A DNA stretch of 64,000 nucleotides, taken from contig JAKBNL010000009.1 in NCBI GenBank assembly GCA_021831035.1, positions 1-64,000 of the forward strand. Reading direction: 5' to 3'. Source of the stretch: Actinomycetes bacterium (GTDB taxonomy: Bacteria; Actinomycetota; Acidimicrobiia; Acidimicrobiales; RAAP-2). The notes under the pieces were generated by a model that was not told where the DNA came from, made no database searches, and saw nothing but the letters and a program-made list of their open reading frames with translations. Both the position numbers and the translations under genes were made by a program. This document shows positions 52,218 through 60,273 of this stretch, piece after piece; position 1 is the first letter of the stretch; each line of letters begins with the position of its first letter.

Positions 52218-53615
52218 TCACCTCACGTACTCCCGGGCGACCTCGCGGTCGTCAAAGGGCACCACCGCGTCGCCCACGGTCTGGGTCGTCTCGTGCCCCT
52301 TGCCGGCCACGACGACGACGTCGCCCGCACCGGCGGCCCCGATCGCCGCCGCGATGGCCCGTCGTCGATCCACCTCGCGCACGAGTGCGGCACCGGCTCC
52401 GATTCCCGCCGCCACCTCGTCCATGATGGCATCCGGGGACTCCGAGCGAGGGTTGTCCGAGGTCAGGACGACCACGTCGGAGCGGGCGGCCACCGCGGCG
52501 CCCATCTCGGGCCGCTTGGTGCGGTCGCGGTCGCCCCCGGCGCCGAAGACCGTGACGACCCTCGCCGTCGGCTCGAGCGCCCTCACGTCGTCGAGCAACC
52601 GAGCCAGCCCCTCGGGCGTGTGGGCGTAGTCGACGACGACGGTCACCTCGCGACCGTGGACGACCTCGAAGCGCCCGGGCACCGGCGCCACGTCGGTCAC
52701 CGCGCGCGCGAGGTCGGCCTCGTCGAGACCGAGCCCCGCCCCGATCGCCAGGGCGACGAGCACGTTGTCGACGTTGTAGTCACCCACGAGCGGCGAGTTC
52801 ACGAGGTGGCCCCGCCAGAAGAACGTGGAGCCCGACAGAGAGCTGACCACCTCCTCGGCGTCCGCGCGCCCGACCGGGGTCACCGGCAGTTCCGTCCGCT
52901 CGGCCAGGCGGGCCCCGTAGGGGTCGTCGGTCCAGATGACGGCCCGGCGCGCCCGCTCCGCGGTAAAGAGGGAGGCCTTGGCCTCGAAGTACGCCTCCAT
53001 CGTCCCGTGGTAGTCGAGGTGCTCGTGACCGAGGTTGGTGAAGGCGGCCACGCAGAAGAACAGTCCCTCGACCCGGCCCTGGTCGAGCGCGTGGCTCGAC
53101 ACTTCGAGCGCCACCACCCCGTCGGCGACGTCGCGGTCGAAGGCGTCGACCTCGCGGGCGAGGGCTCGGTAGAGCTCGGGGGCCGCCGGCGTGGTCCGCG
53201 CCCCGGTGAGCGTTCCGATCGCGCCCGCGTTCCACCCCAGGCGCCGGGCCAGGTCGGCCACGAGCGTCGTGACGGTCGTCTTGCCGTTGGTGCCGGTGAC
53301 CGCGACCAGCTTCGTGCGGCTCTGGGGCTCCCCGACGACCACGGCGCTGGCGTGAGCGACCAGGGCACCGATCTGGCTCGTCGGCACCACGAGCACCGGG
53401 ACCGCCACCGTCACCGGCCGATCGCTCACCACCGCGACCGCACCGCGGGCGACGGCGTCGGCCGCGTGCTCGACCCCGTGGGCCCGCGTGCCCGCCAGGG
53501 CGAAGAAGAGCGTGCCGGGCTCGCACGCCCGCGAGTCGATCTCGACCCGGGTCACCTCGAGGGCCGCGGTCGCCACGTCGAGGGTGAGGTCGTCGAGGAC
53601 GTCGCCGAGCTGCAT
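52218..53615 (-). CDS. murE: UDP-MurNAc-tripeptide synthetase, mDAP-type
   Basis: This 465-residue Mur ligase adds the third amino acid. It has IDSRACEPGTLFFALAGTRAHG, the P-loop VTGTNGKTTVTTLV, EVSSHALDQGRV, FTNLGHEHLDYHGTMEAY, and VDYAHTPEGLARLLDDV. The DNPRSE motif is the signature for meso-diaminopimelate rather than lysine. The ATG overlaps the ftsI stop by one base (TGATG). Confidence 0.95.
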   Translation of the reverse strand: MQLGDVLDDLTLDVATAALEVTRVEIDSRACEPGTLFFALAGTRAHGVEHAADAVARGAVAVVSDRPVTVAVPVLVVPTSQIGALVAHASAVVVGEPQSRTKLVAVTGTNGKTTVTTLVADLARRLGWNAGAIGTLTGARTTPAAPELYRALAREVDAFDRDVADGVVALEVSSHALDQGRVEGLFFCVAAFTNLGHEHLDYHGTMEAYFEAKASLFTAERARRAVIWTDDPYGARLAERTELPVTPVGRADAEEVVSSLSGSTFFWRGHLVNSPLVGDYNVDNVLVALAIGAGLGLDEADLARAVTDVAPVPGRFEVVHGREVTVVVDYAHTPEGLARLLDDVRALEPTARVVTVFGAGGDRDRTKRPEMGAAVAARSDVVVLTSDNPRSESPDAIMDEVAAGIGAGAALVREVDRRRAIAAAIGAAGAGDVVVVAGKGHETTQTVGDAVVPFDDREVAREYVR

Positions 53616-55444
53616 CAGGTCACGTCCGAAGACATCGTGGCCGCCGTGGCCGGCAACGGGTGCTGGAAGACCCCGCTCGAGGGGATCCCGTAGTGGTGCA
53701 GGGCGTACGACATGACCTGCTGGAAGACGGGGGCGGCGACGGTGCCGCCGTAGATGTTGGTCAGGGGTCGCTCCACGACCACGATCATCGACAGCACCGG
53801 GTTGTTCGCGGGGGCGAAGCCCACGAAGCTCGCGTAGAAGTCGTTGGTGAGGGTGTCCTTGCCCGGGGTGGGGATGGTCGCGGTGCCGGTCTTGCCCGCG
53901 ACCTCGTAGCCCGGGATGACCGCGTAGGTGCCGGTGCCGGCGAGCACCACCTGCTTGAGCATGTTCACGAGCGTCTGGTCGACTCCCGGCGTGAGGACCT
54001 GGTGGGTCGCGCTCGGGGCCGTCGGACGGACGGTGCCGTTGGGCTCGACGAAGCCCCGCACGAGCTTGGGCTCGACGAAGACGCCGTCGTTGGCCACCGT
54101 GTTGAAGGCGTCGAGCACCTGGATCGCCGGCACCGCGTCGACCTGGCCGATGGGTAGGGCGACCTCGTCGCTCGTGTACCAGTGGGCGGCGTCGACCAGG
54201 AGCCCGGGCGTCTCGCCCGGGAAGCCGACGGCGGTCGTCTGGCCGAAGCCGAGCCGCTGGACCTGGGCGAGCAGGCCGGCCTCACCGACGCGCAGTCCGA
54301 TCTTGTAGGTGCCGATGTTCGACGACTGCGCGAGCACCTCGGTCGCCGTGAGGTGGATGAGGCCGTGGTTCTCCGCGTCGTGGAAGACCCGGCCGCCGAC
54401 GACCACCGAGTTGGGGATGGTGAAGACGGTCCTCGGGGTGATCTTGCCCTCGGACAGGGCGGCCGAGAAGGTCACCACCTTGAACATCGAGCCGGGCTCG
54501 TAGGCCTGGGTGAAGGGGAGGTTGTTGAGGGTCTGCTCGATTCCCGGGACGCCCACGCTCCGGCCCCAGGCCGGTATCGGTCCCAGGATCCCCGCACGGG
54601 TCTTGGTGTTGACCAGTGAGACGTCGGCCAGGATCTGGCCGGTGTGCACGTCCATGACGACCGCCTCGCCCGCGAGGCCGTCGAACTTCTTCAGGTCCAG
54701 GGCCATGTCGCGCTCGGCCACGTACTGCAGCGACGAGTCGAGCGTCAACTCCAAGCCCACCCCGGGCGTCGAGCGCTTGATCACCGTCGCGGTCGTCGCC
54801 GGCAGGGCCACCCCCGAGGCCGACATGAACTCGCGCGTGATGCCGGTCTGGCCGGCCAGGAGGGACTGGTACTTGTACTCCAGCCCCGCCGTACCCCCGC
54901 CGCTGGCGTTGACTCCGCCGATGACCGCGGTGGCCAGCGTCGGGTCGGGGTAGGCGCGAACCGAGGAGTCCTGCACGACGATCCCCGGGAACGCCAGGGC
55001 GGCGATACGGTGCCCGTCGGCGAGGTCCAGGGCGTTGCTCAAGACGACGTAGCCGTTCTTCTCCGACAGCTTGGCGGTCAGTTTGGCGAGGGGGACGTGG
55101 ACGAGGGGGCTCAGTGCGGCGGCCTCCTTCGCTGGGTGCGCGATCTGGAAGTCGTCGGCGATCACCAGCGAGGTCGGCTTGGAGATGGCCAGCGTCTGAC
55201 CGTTGCGATCGAAGATGCCCCCGCGCAGCGCCGGCGTCGTGACGTCCACGCGCACCTGGGCGAGCGAGAGGCGGGCGTAGTGGGCGTGGTCGACGACCTG
55301 GAGGAAGAACAGTCGCACGCCGAGGGCGACGAACGCGCCGGCCAGCACTGTGCGCAGCACGACGAGGCGACGCCCCCCGGGCGGGGTCGGCGACGCCCCC
55401 CGGGCGCGGGGTCGGGAGTGGGTGGAGGGGTAGTAGGCGGTCAC
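53615..55444 (-). CDS. ftsI: Division-specific class B penicillin-binding protein FtsI (PBP3)
   Basis: This 609-residue transpeptidase has one N-terminal helix (about 27-49), the PBP dimer domain (ALRGGIFDRNGQTLAISKPTSLV), and the transpeptidase domain with YEPGSMFKVV (nucleophile about S319), QSSNIG (SxN, about 373) and AGKTGTATIP (KTG). There are no PASTA repeats. It cross-links septal peptidoglycan with FtsW. The GTG at 55444 overlaps the ftsL stop (GTGA). Confidence 0.94.
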   Translation of the reverse strand: MTAYYPSTHSRPRARGASPTPPGGRRLVVLRTVLAGAFVALGVRLFFLQVVDHAHYARLSLAQVRVDVTTPALRGGIFDRNGQTLAISKPTSLVIADDFQIAHPAKEAAALSPLVHVPLAKLTAKLSEKNGYVVLSNALDLADGHRIAALAFPGIVVQDSSVRAYPDPTLATAVIGGVNASGGGTAGLEYKYQSLLAGQTGITREFMSASGVALPATTATVIKRSTPGVGLELTLDSSLQYVAERDMALDLKKFDGLAGEAVVMDVHTGQILADVSLVNTKTRAGILGPIPAWGRSVGVPGIEQTLNNLPFTQAYEPGSMFKVVTFSAALSEGKITPRTVFTIPNSVVVGGRVFHDAENHGLIHLTATEVLAQSSNIGTYKIGLRVGEAGLLAQVQRLGFGQTTAVGFPGETPGLLVDAAHWYTSDEVALPIGQVDAVPAIQVLDAFNTVANDGVFVEPKLVRGFVEPNGTVRPTAPSATHQVLTPGVDQTLVNMLKQVVLAGTGTYAVIPGYEVAGKTGTATIPTPGKDTLTNDFYASFVGFAPANNPVLSMIVVVERPLTNIYGGTVAAPVFQQVMSYALHHYGIPSSGVFQHPLPATAATMSSDVT

Positions 55445-55887
55445 CGCTGCGTCCGAGATGTGACCGGTGCGTATCCGGAGAACTTCGGCGGAGGCAGTGG
55501 CGCATCAAGAGACGTAGAGGAGACCTGGGTGATCGTGGTCGGGTAGACGAGGTGAAGCGCCCCCGCGTGGGCGAGCACCTGTCCGGGGCCGGACTGGTTG
55601 GTGAGCGAGCCGACCTGCTCGGCGTAGGTCGACTGGGCCTGGAGCAACTCACTCTGCAGGGTGTGGATCTCCACCTGCCGGTTCGCCTCGAGCATCGTGC
55701 CGACGATGGAGATCGACAGCCCCAACAGGACGATCACGGCCGAGCGCGTGACGGACGAGCCCCGGCCCACCCGCTCGACGAGCGCGCGACGGCGGGGCGC
55801 GATGGTGGCCCGGGCCGGCGCGCGCCGGGGCGAGCGCACGGTCGCGCGCCGCCTCTCGGAGCGACGGGGAAGGGTGATGACGCTCAC
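55441..55887 (-). CDS. ftsL: FtsL-like division protein
   Basis: This 148-residue bitopic protein has a basic cytoplasmic part (about 1-55, RRSERRRATVRSPRRAPARATIAPRRR), one helix (SAVIVLLGLSISIVGTMLEA) and a short coiled coil (NRQVEIHTLQSELLQAQSTYAEQVGSL). Position between rsmH and ftsI and this topology support FtsL, which diverges quickly in sequence. The GTG at 55887 overlaps the rsmH stop (GTGA). The track extends it wrongly upstream. Confidence 0.82.
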   Translation of the reverse strand: MSVITLPRRSERRRATVRSPRRAPARATIAPRRRALVERVGRGSSVTRSAVIVLLGLSISIVGTMLEANRQVEIHTLQSELLQAQSTYAEQVGSLTNQSGPGQVLAHAGALHLVYPTTITQVSSTSLDAPLPPPKFSGYAPVTSRTQR

Positions 55888-56825
55888 GGCGCCACCTTGC
55901 GCGCGGAGCGCAGTCGGGCCGAGCGGGCTCGGGGGTTGCGCGCCACCTCCTCGGGCGTCGCGAGGCGAGCGCCACGACTGGCGACCTCGACCCGGGCGAC
56001 CGCCCCGCACACGCAGGGCAGCCCGGGGGGGCACGTGCACCCGCCGGTTCGCGCGTCGTCGAAGAAGGCCTTGACCGCCCGGTCCTCTCCCGAGTGGTAC
56101 GCGATCACGATCAGGGTCCCGCCGACGGCGAGGGCCTCGAGCGCCGCGACGAGGCCCCGAGCGAGCTGACCCGGCTCGTCGTTCACCTCGACCCGCAGCG
56201 CCTGGAAGACCCGCGTGGCCACGTGGCCCCGACGGCGGGCGGCGGGCGGGACCGCTCGCTCCACGGCCGCCACGAGCTCGAAGGTGGTCGCCGGATGGGA
56301 GGCCGCCACCGAGCGCGCGATCGCCCCGGCGAAGCGGGTCTCCCCGTGCTCGCGCAGCAGCCGCGCCAAGTCGTGGACCTCGACGCTCGCGAGGTACTGA
56401 GCGGCCGTCACCCCGCGCGTCGGGTCCATCCGCATGTCCAGGGGAGCGTCGGAACGGAAGGAGAACCCCCGACTCCCCTCGTCGAACTGGTGCGACGAGA
56501 CCCCCAGGTCCATGAGGATCCCGACGATCGGGGCGCCGTCGAGGAAGTCCCGGTTGGCCCCCAGGACGTCCTCGAGGTCGCCGAAGGTCGCCCCGACGAT
56601 GCGGACCCGGTCGGCGACGCCGGCCAGGCGGCGCGTGGCGGCGGCGCGAGCGTCCGGATCGCGGTCGATGCCCAGGACGCGCAGGTCCCCCCGCCGCTCG
56701 AGGATCGCCTCGGCGTGGCCGCCCCCGCCGAGGGTGGCGTCGACCACCACCCCGGCGGGCGCGCCCGCCAGCAGTTCGACGACCTCGCGCACGAGGACGG
56801 GTTCGTGATAGTTGACCTGGGCCAT
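55884..56825 (-). CDS. rsmH: 16S rRNA m4C1402 methyltransferase
   Basis: This 313-residue SAM-dependent enzyme has NYHEPVLVREVVELL, the SAM loop VVDATLGGGGHAEAIL, GIDRDPDARAAAT, ILMDLGVSSHQFDEGSRGFSF, VTAAQYLAS, IAYHSGEDRAVKAFF, and the C-terminal GGCTCPPGLPCVCG cysteine motif. AAAGG precedes the ATG at 56825, immediately after a long stem-loop. The track start lies back in the mraZ gene. Confidence 0.95.
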   Translation of the reverse strand: MAQVNYHEPVLVREVVELLAGAPAGVVVDATLGGGGHAEAILERRGDLRVLGIDRDPDARAAATRRLAGVADRVRIVGATFGDLEDVLGANRDFLDGAPIVGILMDLGVSSHQFDEGSRGFSFRSDAPLDMRMDPTRGVTAAQYLASVEVHDLARLLREHGETRFAGAIARSVAASHPATTFELVAAVERAVPPAARRRGHVATRVFQALRVEVNDEPGQLARGLVAALEALAVGGTLIVIAYHSGEDRAVKAFFDDARTGGCTCPPGLPCVCGAVARVEVASRGARLATPEEVARNPRARSARLRSARKVAP

Positions 56826-56836
56826 CCGCAGCCTTT

Positions 56837-56893
56837 CAGTCGCGGCGAGAGACGAGAGGGCGGAGGAGGGTTCCCGCCTCGTCGCCGCGACTG
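56837..56893 (-). promoter_or_regulatory. Long stem-loop between mraZ and rsmH
   Basis: CAGTCGCGGCGA and TCGCCGCGACTG form a perfect 12-bp stem across 33 bases. Inside, GGCGG/CCGCC and CGAG-type pairs extend it with small bulges. On the mRNA its 3' arm ends directly before the AAAGG of rsmH. There is no T-run. It could be an attenuator, an RNA processing site or a translation control element. Confidence 0.6.
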
Positions 56894-56941
56894 CCAGGCT
56901 GCGCGTGGTCCGCGGCCGGTACTGAACTGCCACGCCTCCTC

Positions 56942-57361
56942 TCACTCGAGTCCCCGCTTGAACGTCGCCTCGGCGGCGTCGACCATCTCGGCGTAGGTCG
57001 GCGGGTTCCACAGCTCGATGTGATCGATCGCCCCCACGACGAGCACCTCGCCCGATAGCTCGGCGTAGTCGCGGATCGCGGGGGGCAGGGCGAAGCGGCC
57101 CTGCTTGTCGAACTCGACCTCGGAGGAGTTGGCCGACCAGAACCTCATCACGCGGCGCTCTTGGGGACCGCCCTCGCGCGCGCGGGTGAGTCGCTCCTCC
57201 ATCTGGCGCGCGAACTCGCTCGGGGTCCACAGGGCGACGCACCCTTCGGTGTTCGGGCTGAGGCTCCCGCCGCGCTCGAACGCCGCGCGAAACCTCGCGG
57301 GCAGGATGAGACGGCCCTTGGCGTCCAGCGAGTGCTGGAACTGGCCCACGAAGCCGAGCAT
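56942..57361 (-). CDS. mraZ: Transcription regulator MraZ
   Basis: This 139-residue protein has two AbrB-like DNA-binding halves: MLGFVGQFQHSLDAKGRLILPARFRAAFERGG and SSEVEFDKQGRFALPPAIRDYAELSGEVLVVGAIDHIELWNPPTY. MraZ binds repeats before its own gene and controls the dcw operon. The ATG at 57361 has GGAGGAGAGCG before it. The track start is 25 codons too early. It is the first gene of the dcw operon. Confidence 0.95.
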   Translation of the reverse strand: MLGFVGQFQHSLDAKGRLILPARFRAAFERGGSLSPNTEGCVALWTPSEFARQMEERLTRAREGGPQERRVMRFWSANSSEVEFDKQGRFALPPAIRDYAELSGEVLVVGAIDHIELWNPPTYAEMVDAAEATFKRGLE

Positions 57362-57369
57362 CGCTCTCC

Positions 57370-57435
57370 TCCCACGGGCCCTCCACTGGCCCCCACTTCG
57401 TGACACCATACACCACTTCCCTCCACCAACCCCCA
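57370..57435 (-). promoter_or_regulatory. mraZ promoter with an array of MraZ boxes
   Basis: On the minus strand, TGGGG (57435), TGGAG (57425) and TGGTG (57415) are spaced exactly 10 bases apart. Then comes TATGGT (57410-57405), a -10 candidate, and a second trio TGGGG (57395), TGGAG (57385) and TGGGA (57374) at 10 and 11 bases. MraZ is known to bind TGGGN-N5 repeats, so binding could cover both sides of the -10 box and the ribosome-binding region. Confidence 0.65.
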
Positions 57436-57523
57436 ATTTGTGGGCGTGTTGGGACCGCGATCGGGTGGGTGGAGACCCCGAGCCGGTCGGACGAACCGGG
57501 GCGGTGGGGCGCGGTGGGTGGGG

Positions 57524-58186
57524 TCAGTCGAGCGCGGAGCGACGCTCGACGCGCCAGGGGCCCTCGCGGCGCGTCAGCTCCTCGAGGACCGCGCCAGCGT
57601 CGGGCGCGAGGCCCAGCGACCCGACCGTGGCGTGCTCGAGGGAGTCGAGCGCCCCCGGGGCGCCCGAGAGCGCCGGGGCGAGGCGGGCCTGGGGGGTGGC
57701 CGGCAGCACCGTCGAGACGAAGGCACCCTCACGGACCCGCCACTGGGTGACCCCCACGGCCTTGAGGCCGCCGACGAACACCTCCCCGGGCCCCCGACCG
57801 GCGAAGCAGACGCCGGGACGGGTGGGATCGTCCACGAGCCGGCCGCGGTGGACCTCGACCGGCTGGCGGAGTCGCGACCCGAGGACCTCGGCCCACCGGT
57901 CCCCCGCGGCCGCGGCCGTCTCGTGGACGTCGGGTGTCCAGCGGGGATCGCCCGACGGCACCCACCAGTCGACCCAGAGGTCGCCGCGGTCGAGTAGGAC
58001 CATCCCCCCGCCCCCGCGTCGGCGACGCAGCGCGGCACCACCCAGCGCGGCGAGGTCGAGGGCGTCGGTCGCCTGGGCGCTCCCCAGCACGACCAGGGGG
58101 GCCAACGTCGTGCGCACGAAGACCGTGGCCTCGTCCGTCGCGCGCAGCCGGTCGTAGTCGAGCAGCTCGTCGGCGATGAGGCTCAC
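57524..58186 (-). CDS. Biotin/lipoate-protein ligase-like protein
   Basis: This 220-residue protein has the lipoate/biotin ligase fold: ALRRRRGGGGMVLLDRGDLWVDWWVP recalls the RRxxGGGxV ligand loop, and CFAGRGPGEVFVGGLKAVGVTQWRVREGAFV the Lys/Arg region after it. LipB and LplA-like enzymes share these. The GTG at 58186 overlaps the HNH gene stop (GTGA). Which cofactor it uses is not clear, and no lip genes are nearby. Confidence 0.75.
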   Translation of the reverse strand: MSLIADELLDYDRLRATDEATVFVRTTLAPLVVLGSAQATDALDLAALGGAALRRRRGGGGMVLLDRGDLWVDWWVPSGDPRWTPDVHETAAAAGDRWAEVLGSRLRQPVEVHRGRLVDDPTRPGVCFAGRGPGEVFVGGLKAVGVTQWRVREGAFVSTVLPATPQARLAPALSGAPGALDSLEHATVGSLGLAPDAGAVLEELTRREGPWRVERRSALD

Positions 58187-58689
58187 GACGCCTTGGGCAG
58201 GTACGGCGCCCAGAGCGGATCGGGGTCGGGCACGTGACGCCAGCGCCACCACGGCCCCTCGGGGACCCTCGGCTCGAAGTGCATGCGCCAGCCGATCTCC
58301 TCGAGCAGCCGGTCGCCCTTGAGCAGGTTGTGGTGCTTACAGGCGGCCACGACGTTGAGCCAGTCGTGGCGCCCGCCACGCGAACGCGGCACGACGTGGT
58401 CGACCGTGTCGGCGTGCTCGAGGCAGTACGCGCAGCGGTAGCTGTCGCGCAGCAGCAGGGCCCGTCGGGTGAGCGGCGGGGTCCGCACCCGTGAGGGCAG
58501 CCGGACCATCTCGCACAGGCGCACGATCGCCGGGATCTCCACGCTCACCGAGGCCGAGCGCCACACCTGTGGGGCCTCGGGCACGGCCACCGGTTCGGCC
58601 CGTCCCCCGAGCACGAGAACGACCGCCCGACGGTCCGACACCAGCTGCAGGGGCTCGTAGGTCGCGTTGAGCAGCAGGACCCGGCCCAT
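58183..58689 (-). CDS. HNH endonuclease family protein
   Basis: This 168-residue protein begins MGRVLLLNATYEPLQLVSDRRAV, a start shared by a conserved actinobacterial group, and carries the HNH finger YRCAYCLEHADTVDHVVPRSRGGRHDWLNVVAACKHHNLLKGD with C-x2-C, the DH pair, Asn, and C-x2-H. It is a chromosomal stand-alone HNH protein, probably in DNA repair or processing rather than a mobile element. Leaderless: TAAGTT then six bases then ATG. Confidence 0.87.
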   Translation of the reverse strand: MGRVLLLNATYEPLQLVSDRRAVVLVLGGRAEPVAVPEAPQVWRSASVSVEIPAIVRLCEMVRLPSRVRTPPLTRRALLLRDSYRCAYCLEHADTVDHVVPRSRGGRHDWLNVVAACKHHNLLKGDRLLEEIGWRMHFEPRVPEGPWWRWRHVPDPDPLWAPYLPKAS

Positions 58690-58695
58690 GGGTAG

Positions 58696-58701
58696 AACTT
58701 A
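58696..58701 (-). promoter_or_regulatory. -10 box of the HNH gene, formed by an upstream stop codon
   Basis: TAAGTT, then CTACCC, then ATG at 58689. The first TAA is also the stop codon of the 84-residue gene. Confidence 0.5.
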
Positions 58702-58953
58702 CCGTCGCCCCTTCTGGCTCACGGACCACCGTGCCGCGCGCACGACCTCCTCGACGCCGAGGCGCCCGTCCTCGCGCCCCGTGGCCGTGGCGACGCGGAA
58801 GCGCCAGTAGGCGCGGTCGGGGACCGGCAGGAAGGGCCAGCGCCGCCACCACCCCCGACGGCGTAGTCGCCACCCGGCGCGCGCCAGGACCACCGTGTCG
58901 AGGGGGTGTCGCCGGAGGTGCTCGACGAGCCCGCGCACGGGCACACCCCTCAC
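58699..58953 (-). CDS. Small basic hypothetical protein
   Basis: This 84-residue protein, rich in Arg and Trp (LARAGWRLRRRGWWRRWPFLPVPDRAYWRFRVATATG), is unrecognised. A hydrophobic-aromatic stretch about residues 34-50 may touch membrane. Its GTG overlaps the ROK kinase stop (GTGA). The ROK-small protein-HNH order suggests one transcript with an internal HNH promoter. Confidence 0.6.
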   Translation of the reverse strand: MRGVPVRGLVEHLRRHPLDTVVLARAGWRLRRRGWWRRWPFLPVPDRAYWRFRVATATGREDGRLGVEEVVRAARWSVSQKGRR

Positions 58954-59825
58954 GGACGACCGCGCCAGGCGACGGCCGCCGCGCCGAGCAGCGGACCCGC
59001 GGCGCCGAGAGGCGTCGGCTCGAGCACGACGTCACTCGCGTAGCTGAGTCGCGCGACCTCGCGAGCGCTGGCGGTGGCGCGCTCGAAGAACGCCGCGCCG
59101 TAGCCCAACGCGACCGAGCCCGCGACGAAGCAGCGCACGAAGTCCAGGGTCGACGCGAGGACGCCCACGGCCCGCCCGACGAGGTCGGCGGCCCGCCCTC
59201 GCTCGGCGTCGTCGGCCTCGCGGGCCGGCCGACCGGTGCGCCGCTCGATCGCCCCCCCGGAGGCCTCCGCCTCCAGACATCCCCGCCCTCCGCAGCGACA
59301 CGGCGCGCCGTCGGGCACCACGACGAGGTGCCCCACGTGTCCGGCGTTGCCCGTGCGCCCGTCCACGAGGCGTCCGTCGAGGACGAGGCCCCCACCGACG
59401 CCGGTCGAGACGACCATCGACAGGTAGTCGCTCACGCCCCGGGCGGCGCCGAAACGGCCCTCGCCGAGGGCGAGGGCGCGCGCGTCGCCCTCCACCACGA
59501 CCGGCAGGCCGAGCTCGCGCGCCAGCGCGTCGCGCAGGGGGAAGTCCCGCCAGGCCGGGATGTTGAGCGGGGACACCGTCTCACCGCCGGCCGTCATCGG
59601 CCCCGCGCAGCCCACCCCCACCCGGTCGACGCGCGAACGGTCGAGGTGCGTCGTGGCCAGGTCGCACACGGCCGAAAAGAGGTCGACGGGGTGCGCGGCG
59701 ACCTCGAGGCGCCCGACCTCCTCGACCCCGCCCTGGACCGTGACGACCGCGACCGCGACCTTCGAGGCTCCGATGTCGATAGCGAGGCACGCGGACCGCT
59801 CGCCCGCCCCCTCGCCGGGGCTCAC
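58950..59825 (-). CDS. ROK-family sugar kinase (glucokinase-like)
   Basis: This 291-residue kinase has the phosphate loop LAIDIGASKVAVAVV, catalytic EGDARALALGEGRFGAA, VSTGVGGGLVLDGRLVDGRTGNAGHVGHLVV, and the zinc motif CRCGGRGCLEAEASG that marks ROK proteins. Glucose is the usual substrate but others occur. There is no HTH domain, so it is a kinase and not a repressor. The GTG at 59825 overlaps the DUF3040 gene stop. The track start is nine codons earlier. Confidence 0.88.
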   Translation of the reverse strand: MSPGEGAGERSACLAIDIGASKVAVAVVTVQGGVEEVGRLEVAAHPVDLFSAVCDLATTHLDRSRVDRVGVGCAGPMTAGGETVSPLNIPAWRDFPLRDALARELGLPVVVEGDARALALGEGRFGAARGVSDYLSMVVSTGVGGGLVLDGRLVDGRTGNAGHVGHLVVVPDGAPCRCGGRGCLEAEASGGAIERRTGRPAREADDAERGRAADLVGRAVGVLASTLDFVRCFVAGSVALGYGAAFFERATASAREVARLSYASDVVLEPTPLGAAGPLLGAAAVAWRGRP

Positions 59826-60178
59826 TCGGTGCGCCGACGGCGCGAGAGCCACTCGCGCCAGGCGCGCGCGCCCGGATCGGCGCCGGCGACGGGCTCGCCC
59901 CAGGGCGAGCGCCCTAGACGCCGGGCGTTGCGCTCGACCACGACGGCCGACACGAACATGAGGGCAACCCCGAGCAGGCCCACCACCACCGAGTGGGAGA
60001 AGAACAGCACCAGGATCAACAGGCCGGCGAGGAAGCCCGCCACGCCCCAGCGGATCCGCCGACCGGCGTGGGTGACGACGGAGGTCTCTCGCACGCTCTT
60101 GACGAACGAGGGGTCGTGCTTGGTGAGGGACTCCTCCAACTCAGCCAAGATGCGCTGCTCGTGCTCCGAGAGTGGCAT
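59822..60178 (-). CDS. DUF3040 membrane protein
   Basis: This 118-residue protein has the typical MPLSEHEQRILAELEESLTKHDPSF start and two helices (GVAGFLAGLLILVLFFSH, VVVGLLGVALMFVSAVVVE), then a basic tail. DUF3040 proteins are nearly restricted to actinobacteria and are of unknown function. GAGGAG precedes the ATG. The gene is often near the dcw cluster, which suggests a link to envelope growth. Confidence 0.87.
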   Translation of the reverse strand: MPLSEHEQRILAELEESLTKHDPSFVKSVRETSVVTHAGRRIRWGVAGFLAGLLILVLFFSHSVVVGLLGVALMFVSAVVVERNARRLGRSPWGEPVAGADPGARAWREWLSRRRRTE

Positions 60179-60208
60179 CAGGACTCCTCTTCCCTCCCCT
60201 TCGTGGGT

Positions 60209-60214
60209 ACTCTA
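60209..60214 (-). promoter_or_regulatory. -10 box of the DUF3040-ROK unit
   Basis: TAGAGT lies 31 bases before the ATG, leaving a short leader with GAGGAG. It is an example of the leadered class of promoter, in contrast to the leaderless boxes. Confidence 0.45.
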
Positions 60215-60218
60215 CCGC

Positions 60219-60273
60219 CGCCCTGTTCTCAGCCGCACGTCGCAGCGACGCCCCGTTCTCAGGCGTCCGTCGC
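60219..60273. repeat. Direct repeat, two 25-base copies with a 30-base period
   Basis: CGCCCTGTTCTCAGCCGCAC... (60219-60243) and CGCCCCGTTCTCAGGCGTCC... (60249-60273) match at about 22 of 25 positions. The exact GTTCTCAG core is in both. It lies in the spacer between two divergent genes, so it is a candidate regulator site. Three helical turns separate the copies. Confidence 0.5.

Noticed and set aside
57481-57500. CCGGT...ACCGG considered as a terminator of the lipoate-ligase-like gene
   Set aside because: The stem is only five base pairs with a seven-base loop and no T-run; chance occurrence is likely at this GC content.
58183-58689. HNH nuclease considered as part of an intron or mobile element
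   Set aside because: No intron structure, flanking repeats or integrase. It fits a conserved chromosomal stand-alone family and normal base composition.
60219-60273. Direct repeat considered as a CRISPR remnant
   Set aside because: Only two copies, 5 bases apart, not palindromic, and no cas genes.
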